This document shows, piece by piece, positions 8,061-16,834 of a stretch of 49,171 nucleotides of DNA (position 1 is the first letter of the stretch; every line of letters begins with the position of its first letter). The notes below the pieces were generated by a model. It saw nothing but the letters and a program-made list of their open reading frames with translations, made no database searches and was not told the origin of the DNA. The stretch lies in NCBI RefSeq assembly GCF_003315345.1, contig NZ_QNRO01000026.1, positions 1 to 49,171 on the forward strand, read 5' to 3'. The position numbers were made by a program, and so were the translations under genes. Origin of the DNA: Marinobacter pelagius (GTDB taxonomy: Bacteria > Pseudomonadota > Gammaproteobacteria > Pseudomonadales > Oleiphilaceae).

Positions 8061-8666
8061 TCAGGTTTCCAGAACGTAATCCAGCTTCTGGGCGTTGCAG
8101 AACTGCGTAAACTCCTCCAGCTTGTCCATGGGCACAGACAGCCTGGCCAGAACGGAGGTTCCATAATCGATGCCATCGACACTGGCACCATGCACCTCGC
8201 ACCAATGTCGAAGCGGCTGCTCGTCGGCAAAGGACATAGTGACCCGGGCCGGCGTTACCGGCTGCTGGACAACCCGGTCGACCGCTGACAACACGCTCTC
8301 CGCCGCCCCGGCATAGGCCCGCACCAGACCGCCGGCACCAAGCTTGATGCCGCCGAAATAGCGGATCACCATCACCAGTACATCCCCCATATCCTTGTGC
8401 TGTATCACGTTCAGGATGGGCTTGCCGGCTGTTCCGGAGGGCTCACCGTCGTCATTCATGGCCGCTTCCGCCGCCGACCCGGGGCGCCCGATCTGGTAAG
8501 CCCAGCAGATGTGCCGGGCATCCGGGTGATCCCTATGAGCCTGCTCCAGCCACTGATGGACCTCTTCCCGGGAACTGACCGGGGCAACACGGGCTATGAA
8601 TCGGCTTTTCTTAACTTCTGTTTCCCGTTCGAGGTATCCTGCAGGTACTGGGTAATCTTTGCTCAT
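8061..8666 (-). CDS. yigZ: YigZ/IMPACT family protein
   Basis: A 201-residue protein of the YigZ (UPF0029/IMPACT) family. The N-terminal Impact domain shows K-K-S-R-F-I-A-R-V, D-A-R-H-I-C-W-A-Y, D-D-G-E-P-S-G-T-A-G-K-P-I-L and R-Y-F-G-G-I-K-L-G-A-G-G-L-V-R-A-Y, all hallmarks of the family, and a smaller C-terminal DUF1949-type domain follows. The molecular role is unresolved; the eukaryotic homologue modulates the Gcn2 stress kinase. It starts 13 bp after the histidine kinase gene, so it is probably the third gene of that operon. The ribosome binding site is weak (AGGA). Confidence 0.9.
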   Translation of the reverse strand: MSKDYPVPAGYLERETEVKKSRFIARVAPVSSREEVHQWLEQAHRDHPDARHICWAYQIGRPGSAAEAAMNDDGEPSGTAGKPILNVIQHKDMGDVLVMVIRYFGGIKLGAGGLVRAYAGAAESVLSAVDRVVQQPVTPARVTMSFADEQPLRHWCEVHGASVDGIDYGTSVLARLSVPMDKLEEFTQFCNAQKLDYVLET

Positions 8667-8679
8667 GGGGAGTCCTGTT

Positions 8680-10005
8680 TCATCCTTTGCCGGCTGCCTT
8701 GACAGGAAGACGAATCGTCACCGAGAGGCCGCCCTCGTCGCTATTGCCGGCGGTGATGGTACCATCGTGAGCGGCAATGATATCCCGGGCAATGGCCAGA
8801 CCCAGGCCCCAACCCTTGCCACCCCGGGACTTGTCAGCCCTGAAAAATGGTTCGAACAGCTGACCCAGCATTTCCTCCGGCACCCCCGGGCCCTCATCCC
8901 GAATTTCCAGAAGCAGTTGTTTTGCTGACGTTTTCAGTGCCACGTGAACGGATCTGCCACCGGGAGTATGGTCCAGTGCATTCTGCAGAATGTTGTCTAC
9001 CGCCCTCTGCAACAAGCCCTCGTCTCCGAGCACCCGGGTACGGGCGACATCGGGAGCGGCGACGAGTCTGCATTCCACCCCCTGGTGTTTAGCGTAGTCT
9101 GACGCGTCCTCGAGAACCCGGTTCAGCAACGGCAACGGCTCCACCGGCAACCGGTTAATCTCCTCACCCTGCTCGGTGATCCGGTACAGGGTCAGGATCT
9201 GCCCGGTCATGGACTCCAGGCGCTCGTTCTGGCGCAGGATGCTGGCCATCAGGGGCGCATCCGCACCGCTATCACTGGCCAGCTCAATGGCCACCCGCTG
9301 GCGTGCCAGGGGCGTGCGCAGATCGTGGGAGATATCCCTGAGCAGCTGGGTCTGGCGGTCCAGCAGGTTGCACAACTGATCGGTCATGGCATTGAAGGCG
9401 GTCGCCAGCTGGCCCACCTCATCGCGTCGACCGGCAATGTCTGCATTCACCCGGAGCGAATTCTTGCCCGCCGCAATGGCCTGCGCCGTGGTTTCCATGT
9501 GTTTGAGCGGGCGGGACACCAGGCGGGCGATCCACCAGCAGGCCAGCGTTATCAAGACCGCGGCCAGGGCAAACTCTATGAACTTGAAGAACCCCGGATC
9601 CAGCCAGCCCTCCCCGCTGACCCTGGGCCAGGCCACCAGACGATAGCTTTCGGAAACATCGATCACCGCCGGCTTCTGGGGGTTCCAGCTCGACCGCATC
9701 CGTTCCCGGATCGGTTCAGGCAGGCGATCGTCCTGTTCATCCCGTTCGATCAGGATCAGGTGCAGGTCCAACCGCTCGCCCTGGCTGCGAAGGAAGCGCC
9801 AGGCATCGCCCCGGCCTTGGCGCTCCCGGATGTCGATGGCTTCCATGCCCAGGTCCCGAAGCCCCACCTGGCGCTCAATGGCCTGGCGCTCGCGATCCAA
9901 CAGGAAGCGGGTGGCCAGGTTACTGGCAACGACGGTGACCGCCATGGCCAGCCAGATGGACAAGAAAATCCGCCAGAACAGCGGAAACGTCATGGGTTTC
10001 TTCAC
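8680..10005 (-). CDS. Sensor histidine kinase, CpxA-like
   Basis: A 441-residue membrane sensor kinase. It has one transmembrane helix near residues 10-30, a periplasmic sensor region to about residue 145, a second helix (F-A-L-A-A-V-L-I-T-L-A-C-W-W) and a HAMP segment with R-R-D-E-V-G-Q-L-A-T-A-F-N-A-M. The H box is R-D-I-S-H-D-L-R-T-P-L, containing the phosphorylated histidine, followed by N, G1 (D-E-G-P-G-V) and G2 (G-W-G-L-G-L-A-I) boxes. The GTG start overlaps the regulator stop by four bases (GTGA), so translation is coupled; an internal ATG at 9993 is possible. Architecture resembles CpxA/RstB-type kinases. The signal cannot be inferred. Confidence 0.88.
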   Translation of the reverse strand: MKKPMTFPLFWRIFLSIWLAMAVTVVASNLATRFLLDRERQAIERQVGLRDLGMEAIDIRERQGRGDAWRFLRSQGERLDLHLILIERDEQDDRLPEPIRERMRSSWNPQKPAVIDVSESYRLVAWPRVSGEGWLDPGFFKFIEFALAAVLITLACWWIARLVSRPLKHMETTAQAIAAGKNSLRVNADIAGRRDEVGQLATAFNAMTDQLCNLLDRQTQLLRDISHDLRTPLARQRVAIELASDSGADAPLMASILRQNERLESMTGQILTLYRITEQGEEINRLPVEPLPLLNRVLEDASDYAKHQGVECRLVAAPDVARTRVLGDEGLLQRAVDNILQNALDHTPGGRSVHVALKTSAKQLLLEIRDEGPGVPEEMLGQLFEPFFRADKSRGGKGWGLGLAIARDIIAAHDGTITAGNSDEGGLSVTIRLPVKAAGKG

Positions 10006-10687
10006 ACGGGCACCCGATAGCTGTAGCCAAGCCCGCGCACGGTTTCGATCCGTGGCGGATCGTCATTACCCAGTTTCTTGCGAAGGTTACTGATGTGCAT
10101 GTCGAGGGTCCGGTCATAGGCTTCAAGCCGACGCCCGAGGGCCCACTGCATGAGATCGGTCTTGCGTACCACACTGCCGGCATGGGCCAGCAGGACCTGA
10201 AGCACCTCGTATTCGGTTGCCGTCAGGTCCAGAGGCTGGTCGTTCTGATAGATGCGACGGTGGGCGGGCTCCACCCTCAGGTCGCCATATTCCCGGTTGT
10301 CGTTGACCTCCGCCTTCTGGTCCCAGGCGATGCGCCGGAGCAGGGCCTGTAGCCGGGCCACCAGCTCCCTCGGGTTGCAGGGCTTGGGAATGTAATCATC
10401 CGCGCCGACCTCGAAGCCGACAATGCGATCGGTCTCATCCCCCCGGGCGGTGAGCAACACCACCGGCAGGTGGGTCTGGGCGCGCAGCTCCCGCAACACA
10501 TCCAGCCCGCTGATATCCGGCAGCATGATATCGAGTACCACGATGTCACAATCCTGGCCGAGGGCCAGCGCAAGACCGTCGCGGCCATTGGCGGCCTCAC
10601 GCACGGTAAAGCCCTGATTGGCCAGGTAGCGGGCGAGAAGTTCCCTCAGCTCCTCATCGTCTTCAACGAGCAACACCCTGTCCTGCA
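10002..10687 (-). CDS. OmpR/PhoB-family response regulator, CpxR-like
   Basis: A 228-residue regulator. The receiver domain has the acidic pair E9-D10-D11, the phosphorylation site D53 (V-L-D-I-M-L-P-D), T80 and K102 (P-K-P). The C-terminal winged helix (about residues 130-226) carries L-D-L-T-A-T-E-Y-E-V-L and D-M-H-I-S-N-L-R-K-K-L-G, with recognition-helix residues typical of OmpR/PhoB. ATG at 10687 is preferred over the upstream GTG at 10703 because AGAGG sits seven bases before it. It is the first gene of an operon with the kinase and yigZ. A direct repeat upstream could be its own binding site. Confidence 0.9.
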
Positions 10688-10759
10688 TCTTCGCACCTCT
10701 CACGAAACTGAAAAAAGTCTAACACGGCCATTAAACAACGCTGATCTGACACAAACTCC

Positions 10760-10775
10760 TTTGCACAACCTTTAC
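10760..10775 (-). promoter_or_regulatory. Candidate response-regulator direct repeat
   Basis: On the minus strand GTAAA is followed after six bases by GCAAA, an 11-bp periodic direct repeat as used by OmpR/CpxR-type regulators (CpxR sites are GTAAA repeats). It lies about 75 bp upstream of the regulator start, between the divergent regulator operon and the FemAB-like gene, so it could control either. Confidence 0.35.
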
Positions 10776-10860
10776 AGATTGCTGCGCCGCCAAACAGGAG
10801 TGATCAGTCGGCGGGTTCTGGCGTATGGTATCGGGTACGCATCAACAATGTATCCGAGCC

Positions 10861-12021
10861 ATGGCCGAATCCGCACCTCTGACCCTGCAGACCTGCACAA
10901 GCATCACCGACATTCCTCAGGAAGATTGGGAACGCCTGGCAGGTCGCACCAATCCGTTCCTGCGTTATGAATTCTTCCAGAGCCTGGAAGAATCCGGCTG
11001 CACCACTGCAGAAACCGGCTGGCAACCGTGCCACCTGGTATTCCGGCAAGGTAGCGTCATCGTCGGCGCTGCCCCCGGCTACCTCAAAAGCCATTCCATG
11101 GGTGAGTATGTGTTTGACTGGGCCTGGGCGGACGCCTATCAGCGTTATGGCCAGGACTACTACCCCAAGCTACTGATTGCCGTGCCGTTCACCCCTTCCC
11201 GGGGGCCCCGCCTGCTGCTCGAGGACAGCCTCAGGGCCAACCTGTCCGGCGGCACCATGGCAGAATTACTGGACGGGCTGATCGGTCAACTCGGGGCCCA
11301 CTCCTGGCACCTGCTGTTTCCCGATGAGCGGGATCAGGCGTTGCTCAGCCAGCCGGACCAGCTGCACCGGATCGGCTGCCAGTTTCACTGGCATAACCGG
11401 GACTATTCCGGGTTTGACGACTTCCTGGCCCAACTCACCTCCCGCAAACGCAAATCCATCCGCAAGGAACGGCGCCAGGTGGCCGAACAGGGCATCCGCT
11501 TCGAACGATTTTCAGGAACCGATATTCCCGACCACGTGCTGTCCGCCTTCTATGTGTTTTACCAGGCCACCTACCTCAAACGAGGCCAGCGCCCGTACCT
11601 GAACAAAACCTTCTTCACCCTGCTGCGCGAGCGCCTGCCGGAACACCTGCACATCATCATGGCGGTGCGGGATGGCCAGATGATCGCCGGCGCGCTGTTC
11701 CTCAGTGGTGCGGACACCCTGTACGGCCGCTACTGGGGCTGCCTGGAGGAATACAACCACCTGCATTTCGAAACCTGCTACTACCAGGGCATCGAACTGG
11801 CCATAGAACTCGGGCTCGAGCGTTTTGACGCCGGTGCCCAGGGCGAGCACAAGCTGGTGCGGGGGTTCGAGCCAACCATCACCCACTCCTGGCACGGCAT
11901 CGCCCACCCGGGCTTTCGGGAGGCCATTCAGGAATTTACCGAAGACGAGGCGGCCCAGGTGGAGACCTATTACCGGGAGGCGCAAACCTTGCTGCCCTAT
12001 CGCCAACAGGATTCGAATTAA
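10861..12021 (+). CDS. GNAT/FemAB-like acyltransferase (COG3146/DUF482)
   Basis: A protein of about 386 residues from the COG3146 family, which has the double-GNAT fold of FemAB aminoacyl transferases. Visible family motifs are W-E-R-L-A-G-R-T-N-P-F-L-R-Y-E-F near the N-terminus, S-R-G-P-R-L-L, the basic R-K-R-K-S-I-R-K-E-R-R segment in the middle, Y-G-R-Y-W-G-C and H-F-E-T-C-Y-Y-Q-G-I-E, and F-D-A-G-A-Q-G-E-H-K. Old annotations call it peptidoglycan biosynthesis protein, but no reaction is established. The start is uncertain: ATG 10861 fits family N-termini, ATG 10825 would add 12 residues, and neither has a good ribosome binding site. It is followed after 56 bp by an unknown membrane-anchored protein. 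Confidence 0.82.
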   Translation: MAESAPLTLQTCTSITDIPQEDWERLAGRTNPFLRYEFFQSLEESGCTTAETGWQPCHLVFRQGSVIVGAAPGYLKSHSMGEYVFDWAWADAYQRYGQDYYPKLLIAVPFTPSRGPRLLLEDSLRANLSGGTMAELLDGLIGQLGAHSWHLLFPDERDQALLSQPDQLHRIGCQFHWHNRDYSGFDDFLAQLTSRKRKSIRKERRQVAEQGIRFERFSGTDIPDHVLSAFYVFYQATYLKRGQRPYLNKTFFTLLRERLPEHLHIIMAVRDGQMIAGALFLSGADTLYGRYWGCLEEYNHLHFETCYYQGIELAIELGLERFDAGAQGEHKLVRGFEPTITHSWHGIAHPGFREAIQEFTEDEAAQVETYYREAQTLLPYRQQDSN

Positions 12022-12077
12022 CTTCTATACTGGCGTGAACCAAAATCAACTTTCGGGCCTGAACGGTAAGCACTGCC

Positions 12078-12743
12078 ATGATAAGCGAGCTCCTGCCTGA
12101 CATTCTCCTATCGGAAGCCAGCCTGATGATTATCGCCCTCGCCGCCCTTGTGATTGCGGTTATCGCGGCATTCCAGGCGGGCCGGATCCGGAATGCCTAC
12201 CAGGACAGGGTGGAACTGCTGGAAGAGAAAACCTCGACCCTCTGGAGGGAAGTGGATGAAATGAGAGTGACCGGGTTCGACAGCGAGCCCCCGGTACTGA
12301 CAGAAAACCCCGAAGGACAGAACAGCGACGCACGCTACCGCACCGAAAAAGCGGCTTATGATCGGCTCTGGCCACAGATCTGGCACCTTTATGACCGTGT
12401 TGGCGCCTTCCTCCGGGCCGTGGAAGCCGGCGACCCGCCAGGCGAGCTACGGCTGGATGCCCGCAACGCTGCCCTGGATGCCCGGGCGCGGCTCAACAAC
12501 AACCGCCCCTTCTGCTGCGATACCGCCGAGCACCTGATTACCCAGCTGATCGATGTGGAAATCAAGGCCCACCTGACCGCATGCCAATACCTGGATGACC
12601 TGAAGGACGCCGGGGGCCACCCCTCTGACCATGATCGCCGGGTGATGAGGGATAAATGCAGCGCCCTGCACGACCACGAGGCGCGTGAATTGATGACCCA
12701 GTTGGTCCGGGTCATCCGCAAACGAACCCTGAATAACGGATAA
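12078..12743 (+). CDS. Membrane-anchored coiled-coil protein of unknown function
   Basis: I do not recognise this 221-residue protein. It has a single hydrophobic helix at about residues 15-34, then a charged segment (residues 36-62) with heptad-like spacing, suggesting a short coiled coil facing the cytoplasm. The rest is soluble and mostly helical, with a distinctive P-F-C-C-D-T-A-E-H-L-I-T segment, several conserved-looking Trp/Tyr residues (L-W-P-Q-I-W-H-L-Y-D-R) and a basic end. It lies 56 bp behind the FemAB-like gene and tail to tail with the nicotinate phosphoribosyltransferase gene. The codon use is like that of its neighbours, so it is a real gene. Confidence 0.7.
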   Translation: MISELLPDILLSEASLMIIALAALVIAVIAAFQAGRIRNAYQDRVELLEEKTSTLWREVDEMRVTGFDSEPPVLTENPEGQNSDARYRTEKAAYDRLWPQIWHLYDRVGAFLRAVEAGDPPGELRLDARNAALDARARLNNNRPFCCDTAEHLITQLIDVEIKAHLTACQYLDDLKDAGGHPSDHDRRVMRDKCSALHDHEARELMTQLVRVIRKRTLNNG

Positions 12744-12761
12744 CCGTCGGGAGCCTGAAAC

Positions 12762-14120
12762 CTAGACTGAAACCCGGGCGAGTGTCTCGGCCTGGAGCGT
12801 CTTGAGTTCCTCGCTGATGGTCACCCTGAGCGGTTCTGCCGGCTCGATTCCGAGGAGGCGTTCCGGAAGGGCTTTCAACCGGGCATCCGCTTGCCGGACC
12901 TGTTCGTCGAGGGGCGGAACCGCGCCTGCCACTGCCCGGCCATTCTCCATCACCACGTCCAGCAGCGGCTCGCCGTCGTGCTGTTCATGACTCAGGGCCA
13001 CAATGTCTCCGCTGACCCGACCACTGCTGTCGAACTGTCGGAACACCTGTTTGGCGCCGGGGTAGGACACCTTGCCCGAAGAACTTTTCATCTTCGGTTC
13101 CCCGGCGTATTCCGTGAGTTTGTAAGCCAGCTCCAGTGAGGGCGAATCCACTGCAACGCCAATGGAAGTGCCAACACCGAAGGCGTCAATGGGCGCGCCA
13201 TCTTCCAGTAACCGGGCGATGCCGTACTCATCCAGGCCACCGCTGGCAACAATCTTGATGTCCTGATAGCCGGCGTCATCCAGGATTTTACGGCAGTCCT
13301 TCGCTTCGGCGCCCAAGTCCCCGGAGTCCAGGCGAATCGCCCCGACCCGGGCATCGGGATCACTCTTCAGCCACGCCACAATGCGCCGGACCGCCCGCCG
13401 GCTGTCGTAGGTATCCACCAGCAATGTTGTACCCGGGTAGAGCTTAGCGTAGACCTTGAAGGCCTCCAGTTCCCGGGGATAGGCCTGTACGAAGCTGTGG
13501 GCCATGGTCCCGGTCACTTCCAGGCCGAAATCCAGCCCTGCCAGGACATTGCTGGTCGCAGACAGCCCCGCCAGGCGATAGGCGCGGGCACTCCGGTGCC
13601 CGGCATCCACACCATGCATCCGTCGCAACCCGAAGTCCGCCACCGAGCGGCCCCGGGCTGCCAGCGCCACCCGCACTGCCTTGGAGGCCAGCACGGACTC
13701 CAGGTGTACGTAGTTCATCACCAGGCTTTCCAGCAGCTGCGCCTCGGCGATGGGGGCTTCGATTTCAAGCAGCGGTTCCTGGGGGAACACCGGTGTACCC
13801 TCGGGCACTGCACGCACGGTGCCACTGAAACGGAAGCCTCTCAGCCATTCCAGAAATTCCTCCTGGAACCGGTTCAATTGTCTTAGCCGTGAGATGTGCT
13901 CATCGGTGAACCGGAGGTTTTCCAGCACCTCGCAAATATTGCGCTGGCCACAGGCGAGTACAAAATTGCGGTGCTCGGGCATGTCGCGGAAAAACAGACT
14001 GAACACGGCCCGTTCCTGCATGCCTTCGGACCAGTAGGCCTGGACCATAGCCAGCTCGTAAAGATCAACCAGCAGGGGCAGATCCTGTTCCCGAATCAAA
14101 GAATAGCCTCCTGGTGTCAT
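12762..14120 (-). CDS. pncB: Nicotinate phosphoribosyltransferase
   Basis: A 452-residue NAPRTase-family enzyme that joins nicotinate and PRPP to give nicotinate mononucleotide, the committing step of NAD salvage by the Preiss-Handler route. Family features are D-L-Y-E-L-A-M-V-Q-A-Y near the N-terminus, F-G-L-R-R-M-H-G-V-D-A, G-T-M-A-H-S-F-V-Q-A-Y, R-L-D-S-G-D-L-G and A-S-G-G-L-D-E-Y with D-A-F-G-V-G-T-S. The frame stays open further upstream, but ATG 14120 is chosen because it overlaps the pncA stop by four bases (ATGA) and gives the normal N-terminus. The overlap implies translational coupling with the nicotinamidase that makes its substrate. Confidence 0.92.
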   Translation of the reverse strand: MTPGGYSLIREQDLPLLVDLYELAMVQAYWSEGMQERAVFSLFFRDMPEHRNFVLACGQRNICEVLENLRFTDEHISRLRQLNRFQEEFLEWLRGFRFSGTVRAVPEGTPVFPQEPLLEIEAPIAEAQLLESLVMNYVHLESVLASKAVRVALAARGRSVADFGLRRMHGVDAGHRSARAYRLAGLSATSNVLAGLDFGLEVTGTMAHSFVQAYPRELEAFKVYAKLYPGTTLLVDTYDSRRAVRRIVAWLKSDPDARVGAIRLDSGDLGAEAKDCRKILDDAGYQDIKIVASGGLDEYGIARLLEDGAPIDAFGVGTSIGVAVDSPSLELAYKLTEYAGEPKMKSSSGKVSYPGAKQVFRQFDSSGRVSGDIVALSHEQHDGEPLLDVVMENGRAVAGAVPPLDEQVRQADARLKALPERLLGIEPAEPLRVTISEELKTLQAETLARVSV

Positions 14121-14665
14121 GAAATGGTCGCGCCGGCAGCCCGCAGTTCGTCCAGCACCTCCGGCGCCTTCTGTTGATCCACGGCCCTGCAGCCGTCGCT
14201 CACCAGCTCCACCTGAAAGCCGTGTTTCAGCGCATCCAGCACCGTTGCCCGGACGCACACATCCAGAGCCAGGCCGGCGATGCGTAGCGTGGATATATCT
14301 TGACGCCTGAGGAAGCTCTGCAGCTGGGTTCCGTCAAAGGCGGAATAGGCATCGGTATCAAACCCCGTGCCCTTGCTGACCCGAACCGCAGTGTCCGGCA
14401 ACGCCATGTCAGGATGGAAGGCCGCGCCCCGGGTATCCTGGATGCAGTGCGGCGGCCAGGGCCCGCCGCGGTCCTGGAAACTGCAGTGATCCACCGTGTG
14501 CCAGTCCCGGCTGGCGATGATCAGCAGGCGGCCCTGTTCCGCCTCCGAGATCATCCGGTTCACCACCGGGAGGATGTTACTGGCGCCCTCTACGGCCAGT
14601 GACCCGCCTTCACAGAAGTCATTCTGGATATCCACCAACAACAGGGCTGTGTTTTCAGTGGTCAT
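14117..14665 (-). CDS. pncA: Nicotinamidase (isochorismatase family)
   Basis: A 182-residue enzyme that hydrolyses nicotinamide to nicotinate and ammonia. The catalytic triad is D12 (V-D-I-Q-N-D-F), K99 (S-K-G-T-G) and C137 (L-D-V-C-V-R-A-T). The metal site D54, H56 and H73 (D-W-H and P-P-H-C) is intact, which separates it from other isochorismatase-fold proteins. The ATG at 14665 follows AGGAGG by eight bases and is preferred to the GTG nine bases earlier, which lies inside that ribosome binding site. It is coupled to the downstream phosphoribosyltransferase gene by a 4-base overlap. Confidence 0.94.
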   Translation of the reverse strand: MTTENTALLLVDIQNDFCEGGSLAVEGASNILPVVNRMISEAEQGRLLIIASRDWHTVDHCSFQDRGGPWPPHCIQDTRGAAFHPDMALPDTAVRVSKGTGFDTDAYSAFDGTQLQSFLRRQDISTLRIAGLALDVCVRATVLDALKHGFQVELVSDGCRAVDQQKAPEVLDELRAAGATIS

Positions 14666-14718
14666 ATCACTCACCTCCTACAGCGCTCACCAGAGTGTGG
14701 GCACGATTCAGAAGAGGA

Positions 14719-14934
14719 TCAGCTCCCGGCAATCCGGAAGCCGACCTTCAGCGCCACCTGGTAATGGCCAACCTTGCCGTCCACGATGTGGCCGCGGGTT
14801 TCTGTCACCTCGAACCACTCCATGTTGCGGACACTCTTGCCACATTCGGCCAAGGCATTCTCGATCGCATCCTCGATACTTTTCTTCGAGGAGCCGACTA
14901 TTTCCACTTTTTTGTAGACATGGTGATCGGACAT
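14719..14934 (-). CDS. Dodecin, small flavin-binding protein
   Basis: A 71-residue protein with the dodecin pattern: V-Y-K-K-V-E-I-V-G-S-S at the N-terminus, S-I-E-D-A-I-E-N-A-L helix, W-F-E-V-T-E-T-R-G-H-I, and Y-Q-V-A-L-K-V-G-F. Dodecins form hollow dodecamers that store FMN, FAD or related flavins; the Trp in the W-F-E-V motif stacks on the flavin. GGGAG precedes the ATG. It lies upstream of pncA on the same strand with a 53-bp gap, so shared transcription is possible. No terminator is visible between them. Confidence 0.92.
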   Translation of the reverse strand: MSDHHVYKKVEIVGSSKKSIEDAIENALAECGKSVRNMEWFEVTETRGHIVDGKVGHYQVALKVGFRIAGS

Positions 14935-15011
14935 TGGCTATCTCCCAGTACATAAACGTTGTACTTTGAGATTAGAAGACAAGCCCGAGGCCAGCAAATG
15001 ACGGCCGGAGA

Positions 15012-15857
15012 ATGACCCGTATGAGAAAACTGAAACACAGTGCCGCCTGGATTTTCGCCAGCCTGCTCACCTTGCTGGCAGGACCGATGCTGATGGCGGC
15101 GAGCGGCACGCTCCAGGGTGCGGAAAGCTGGCAGACCGCCAGCCGGGACAGCACCGGGATCGCCCCGAAGCCCAAGCAGTACCAAGGGGCTATAGTCCAG
15201 GTCTACGGTGCCCGTGCCTGGAGCTGGCGCGGGTATTTTGCCGTGCACACCTGGATCGCCACCAAGGAAGCCGGTGCCAGCCAGTACCGGGTTCATGAAG
15301 TTACCGGCTGGCGTCGGTACGTAGTGAACTCACGCCCATCCATACCCGATCGCCGGTGGTACGGGGCGGAGCCGGAACTCTATGCCGATATCCGGGGCGA
15401 TGAGGCCGCCGAGCTGATTCCACAGATTTACCGGGCCGTCGAGGAGTATCCCTACCCTACTGAATATGACGCCTGGCCCGGGCCGAACAGCAATACCTTC
15501 ACGGCCTGGGTGATCCGGCAGGTACCGGGGCTGGAAGTCGCGTTGCCCAACCATGCCATTGGCAAGGACTATTTGGGCGATGGTGTTGTGGCGGAAGTCC
15601 CCGGCGGGGCCGGCTACCAGTTCTCCCTGGGCGGCTATTTCGGCGTGCTGGCCGGTGTTCGCGAGGGAGTGGAGCTGAATGTGCTCGGCCTGTCCCTGGG
15701 CATTAACCCCCTGGCCCTCGGCATCAAGCTGCCGGGGATCGGCGAGCTGGCCCTGAGGAACCCGAATCCCATGGCGGCCGAAAAATCAGAAAAGGTAGCG
15801 GACCAGGGCAGCGGAAGCGATACCGGCAGCGATGGCGGGCAGGGGCTTCTGGAGTAA
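15012..15857 (+). CDS. DUF3750 family exported protein
   Basis: A 281-residue protein with an N-terminal signal or anchor helix (residues about 10-30). The body matches DUF3750: Q-V-Y-G-A-R-A-W-S-W-R-G-Y-F-A-V-H-T-W, Y-G-A-E-P-E-L-Y, P-G-P-N-S-N-T-F-T-A-W-V and a Gly-rich end with L-G-L-S-L-G-I-N-P. The family has no established function; the conserved His, Asn and Tyr residues suggest an enzyme fold. The last 24 or so residues are low-complexity (Gly/Ser/Asp-rich) and are encoded opposite the 3' end of azlD, an overlap of 72 bp on opposite strands. That tail may be an unconserved extension created by loss of an earlier stop. Confidence 0.78.
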   Translation: MTRMRKLKHSAAWIFASLLTLLAGPMLMAASGTLQGAESWQTASRDSTGIAPKPKQYQGAIVQVYGARAWSWRGYFAVHTWIATKEAGASQYRVHEVTGWRRYVVNSRPSIPDRRWYGAEPELYADIRGDEAAELIPQIYRAVEEYPYPTEYDAWPGPNSNTFTAWVIRQVPGLEVALPNHAIGKDYLGDGVVAEVPGGAGYQFSLGGYFGVLAGVREGVELNVLGLSLGINPLALGIKLPGIGELALRNPNPMAAEKSEKVADQGSGSDTGSDGGQGLLE

Positions 15858-16097
15858 CAGCATGGTGACGGCGGTCACCGAGAGCGCAGCGATCGCCCCG
15901 GCATCGCCGCTGAACGCCATGGGTACGATGATCGCAATGAGCACCGAGCTTGCCATGGTGTTGATGAAGCTCTCGATGCGAGGACTGATACGTACGAAGG
16001 ACATGGCAAAGACGCCACCAAAGCGGGTCACCAGTGTGACGACCGTCATGATGGCAATCAGCAACACCACGCCCATTTCCGTTGTGGTAATCGTCAT
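15786..16097 (-). CDS. azlD: AzlD-family branched-chain amino acid exporter subunit
   Basis: A 103-residue, very hydrophobic protein with about four membrane helices, including the family motif T-L-V-T-R-F-G-G-V and I-E-S-F-I-N-T-M-A-S-S-V-L. AzlD pairs with AzlC in export of branched-chain amino acids (and analogues) across the inner membrane. Its ATG overlaps the azlC stop by four bases (ATGA), so the two are translated together. Its 3' end overlaps the DUF3750 gene on the other strand. Confidence 0.88.
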   Translation of the reverse strand: MTITTTEMGVVLLIAIMTVVTLVTRFGGVFAMSFVRISPRIESFINTMASSVLIAIIVPMAFSGDAGAIAALSVTAVTMLLLQKPLPAIAAGIASAALVRYLF

Positions 16098-16834
16098 GAC
16101 TGATCCGCCTCCCGTGACGCCTGTGCGGTGGGTTTCTTTTCAAGCCAGAAATATCCAATCAGGCCACCAGCCAGGGCTCCGGTAACCACGTGGGTGTTCG
16201 GAGGCAGCCATTTCCAGGCCGCCAGTGACGCCACTGCAGCCACGCCCCAGGACACCAGTACCCGGGGCGACTTCTTGCCCCCCAACGCCATTGACAGCAG
16301 AAAACATCCGAGCACCATATCCAGCCCCAGGTTCTTGGGGTTCTGCAACAGCCCACCGAAATAGACGCCCAACCAGGTACCGAAAATCCACGCCAACCAG
16401 AGTACCAGTCCGCCACCGAGGATGACCTCCAGATTACGGCGGCCACTCTGGTATTCCTGGGCCGAGACCGCCCAGTTGGCGTCGGTCAGCAATAGCAGCA
16501 GGCCGTAGCGTTTGCCGGGCGGCAGGTCTTTGAGCATCGGGTAGAGTGATGCTCCCATCAGCAGGTGGCGGGAGTTGATGGCGAAGACAACGGCAATCAG
16601 GGGCAGAACCGGCACTTCCGCGCCCCACAATTCGAGCGCAGCAAACTGGGAGGCGCCGGCGAACACCGTCGTGCTCATCAGGATGGCTTCCAGAGGCGCC
16701 AGTCCCGACTGGACGGCCGCCAGGCCGAAGGCAGTGCCGAATGCCACCACGAACAACGAGATGGGGAAAAGGCGAACGAATTCCGCGCGGACCTTACTGG
16801 ACTGGAGCTGATAAGGATATGAATGGTTAGGCAT
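16094..16834 (-). CDS. azlC: AzlC-family branched-chain amino acid exporter subunit
   Basis: A 246-residue membrane protein with about seven helices. Family motifs are P-I-S-L-F-V-V-A-F-G-T-A-F-G, S-T-T-V-F-A-G-A-S-Q-F-A-A-L and N-S-R-H-L-L-M-G-A-S-L-Y-P, followed by L-T-D-A-N-W-A-V. It forms the main subunit of an AzlCD exporter. The gene is divergent from leucine dehydrogenase over a 316-bp intergenic region holding a strong palindrome, so both sides may respond to the same branched-chain amino acid signal. The ribosome binding site is poor. Confidence 0.9.
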   Translation of the reverse strand: MPNHSYPYQLQSSKVRAEFVRLFPISLFVVAFGTAFGLAAVQSGLAPLEAILMSTTVFAGASQFAALELWGAEVPVLPLIAVVFAINSRHLLMGASLYPMLKDLPPGKRYGLLLLLTDANWAVSAQEYQSGRRNLEVILGGGLVLWLAWIFGTWLGVYFGGLLQNPKNLGLDMVLGCFLLSMALGGKKSPRVLVSWGVAAVASLAAWKWLPPNTHVVTGALAGGLIGYFWLEKKPTAQASREADQS

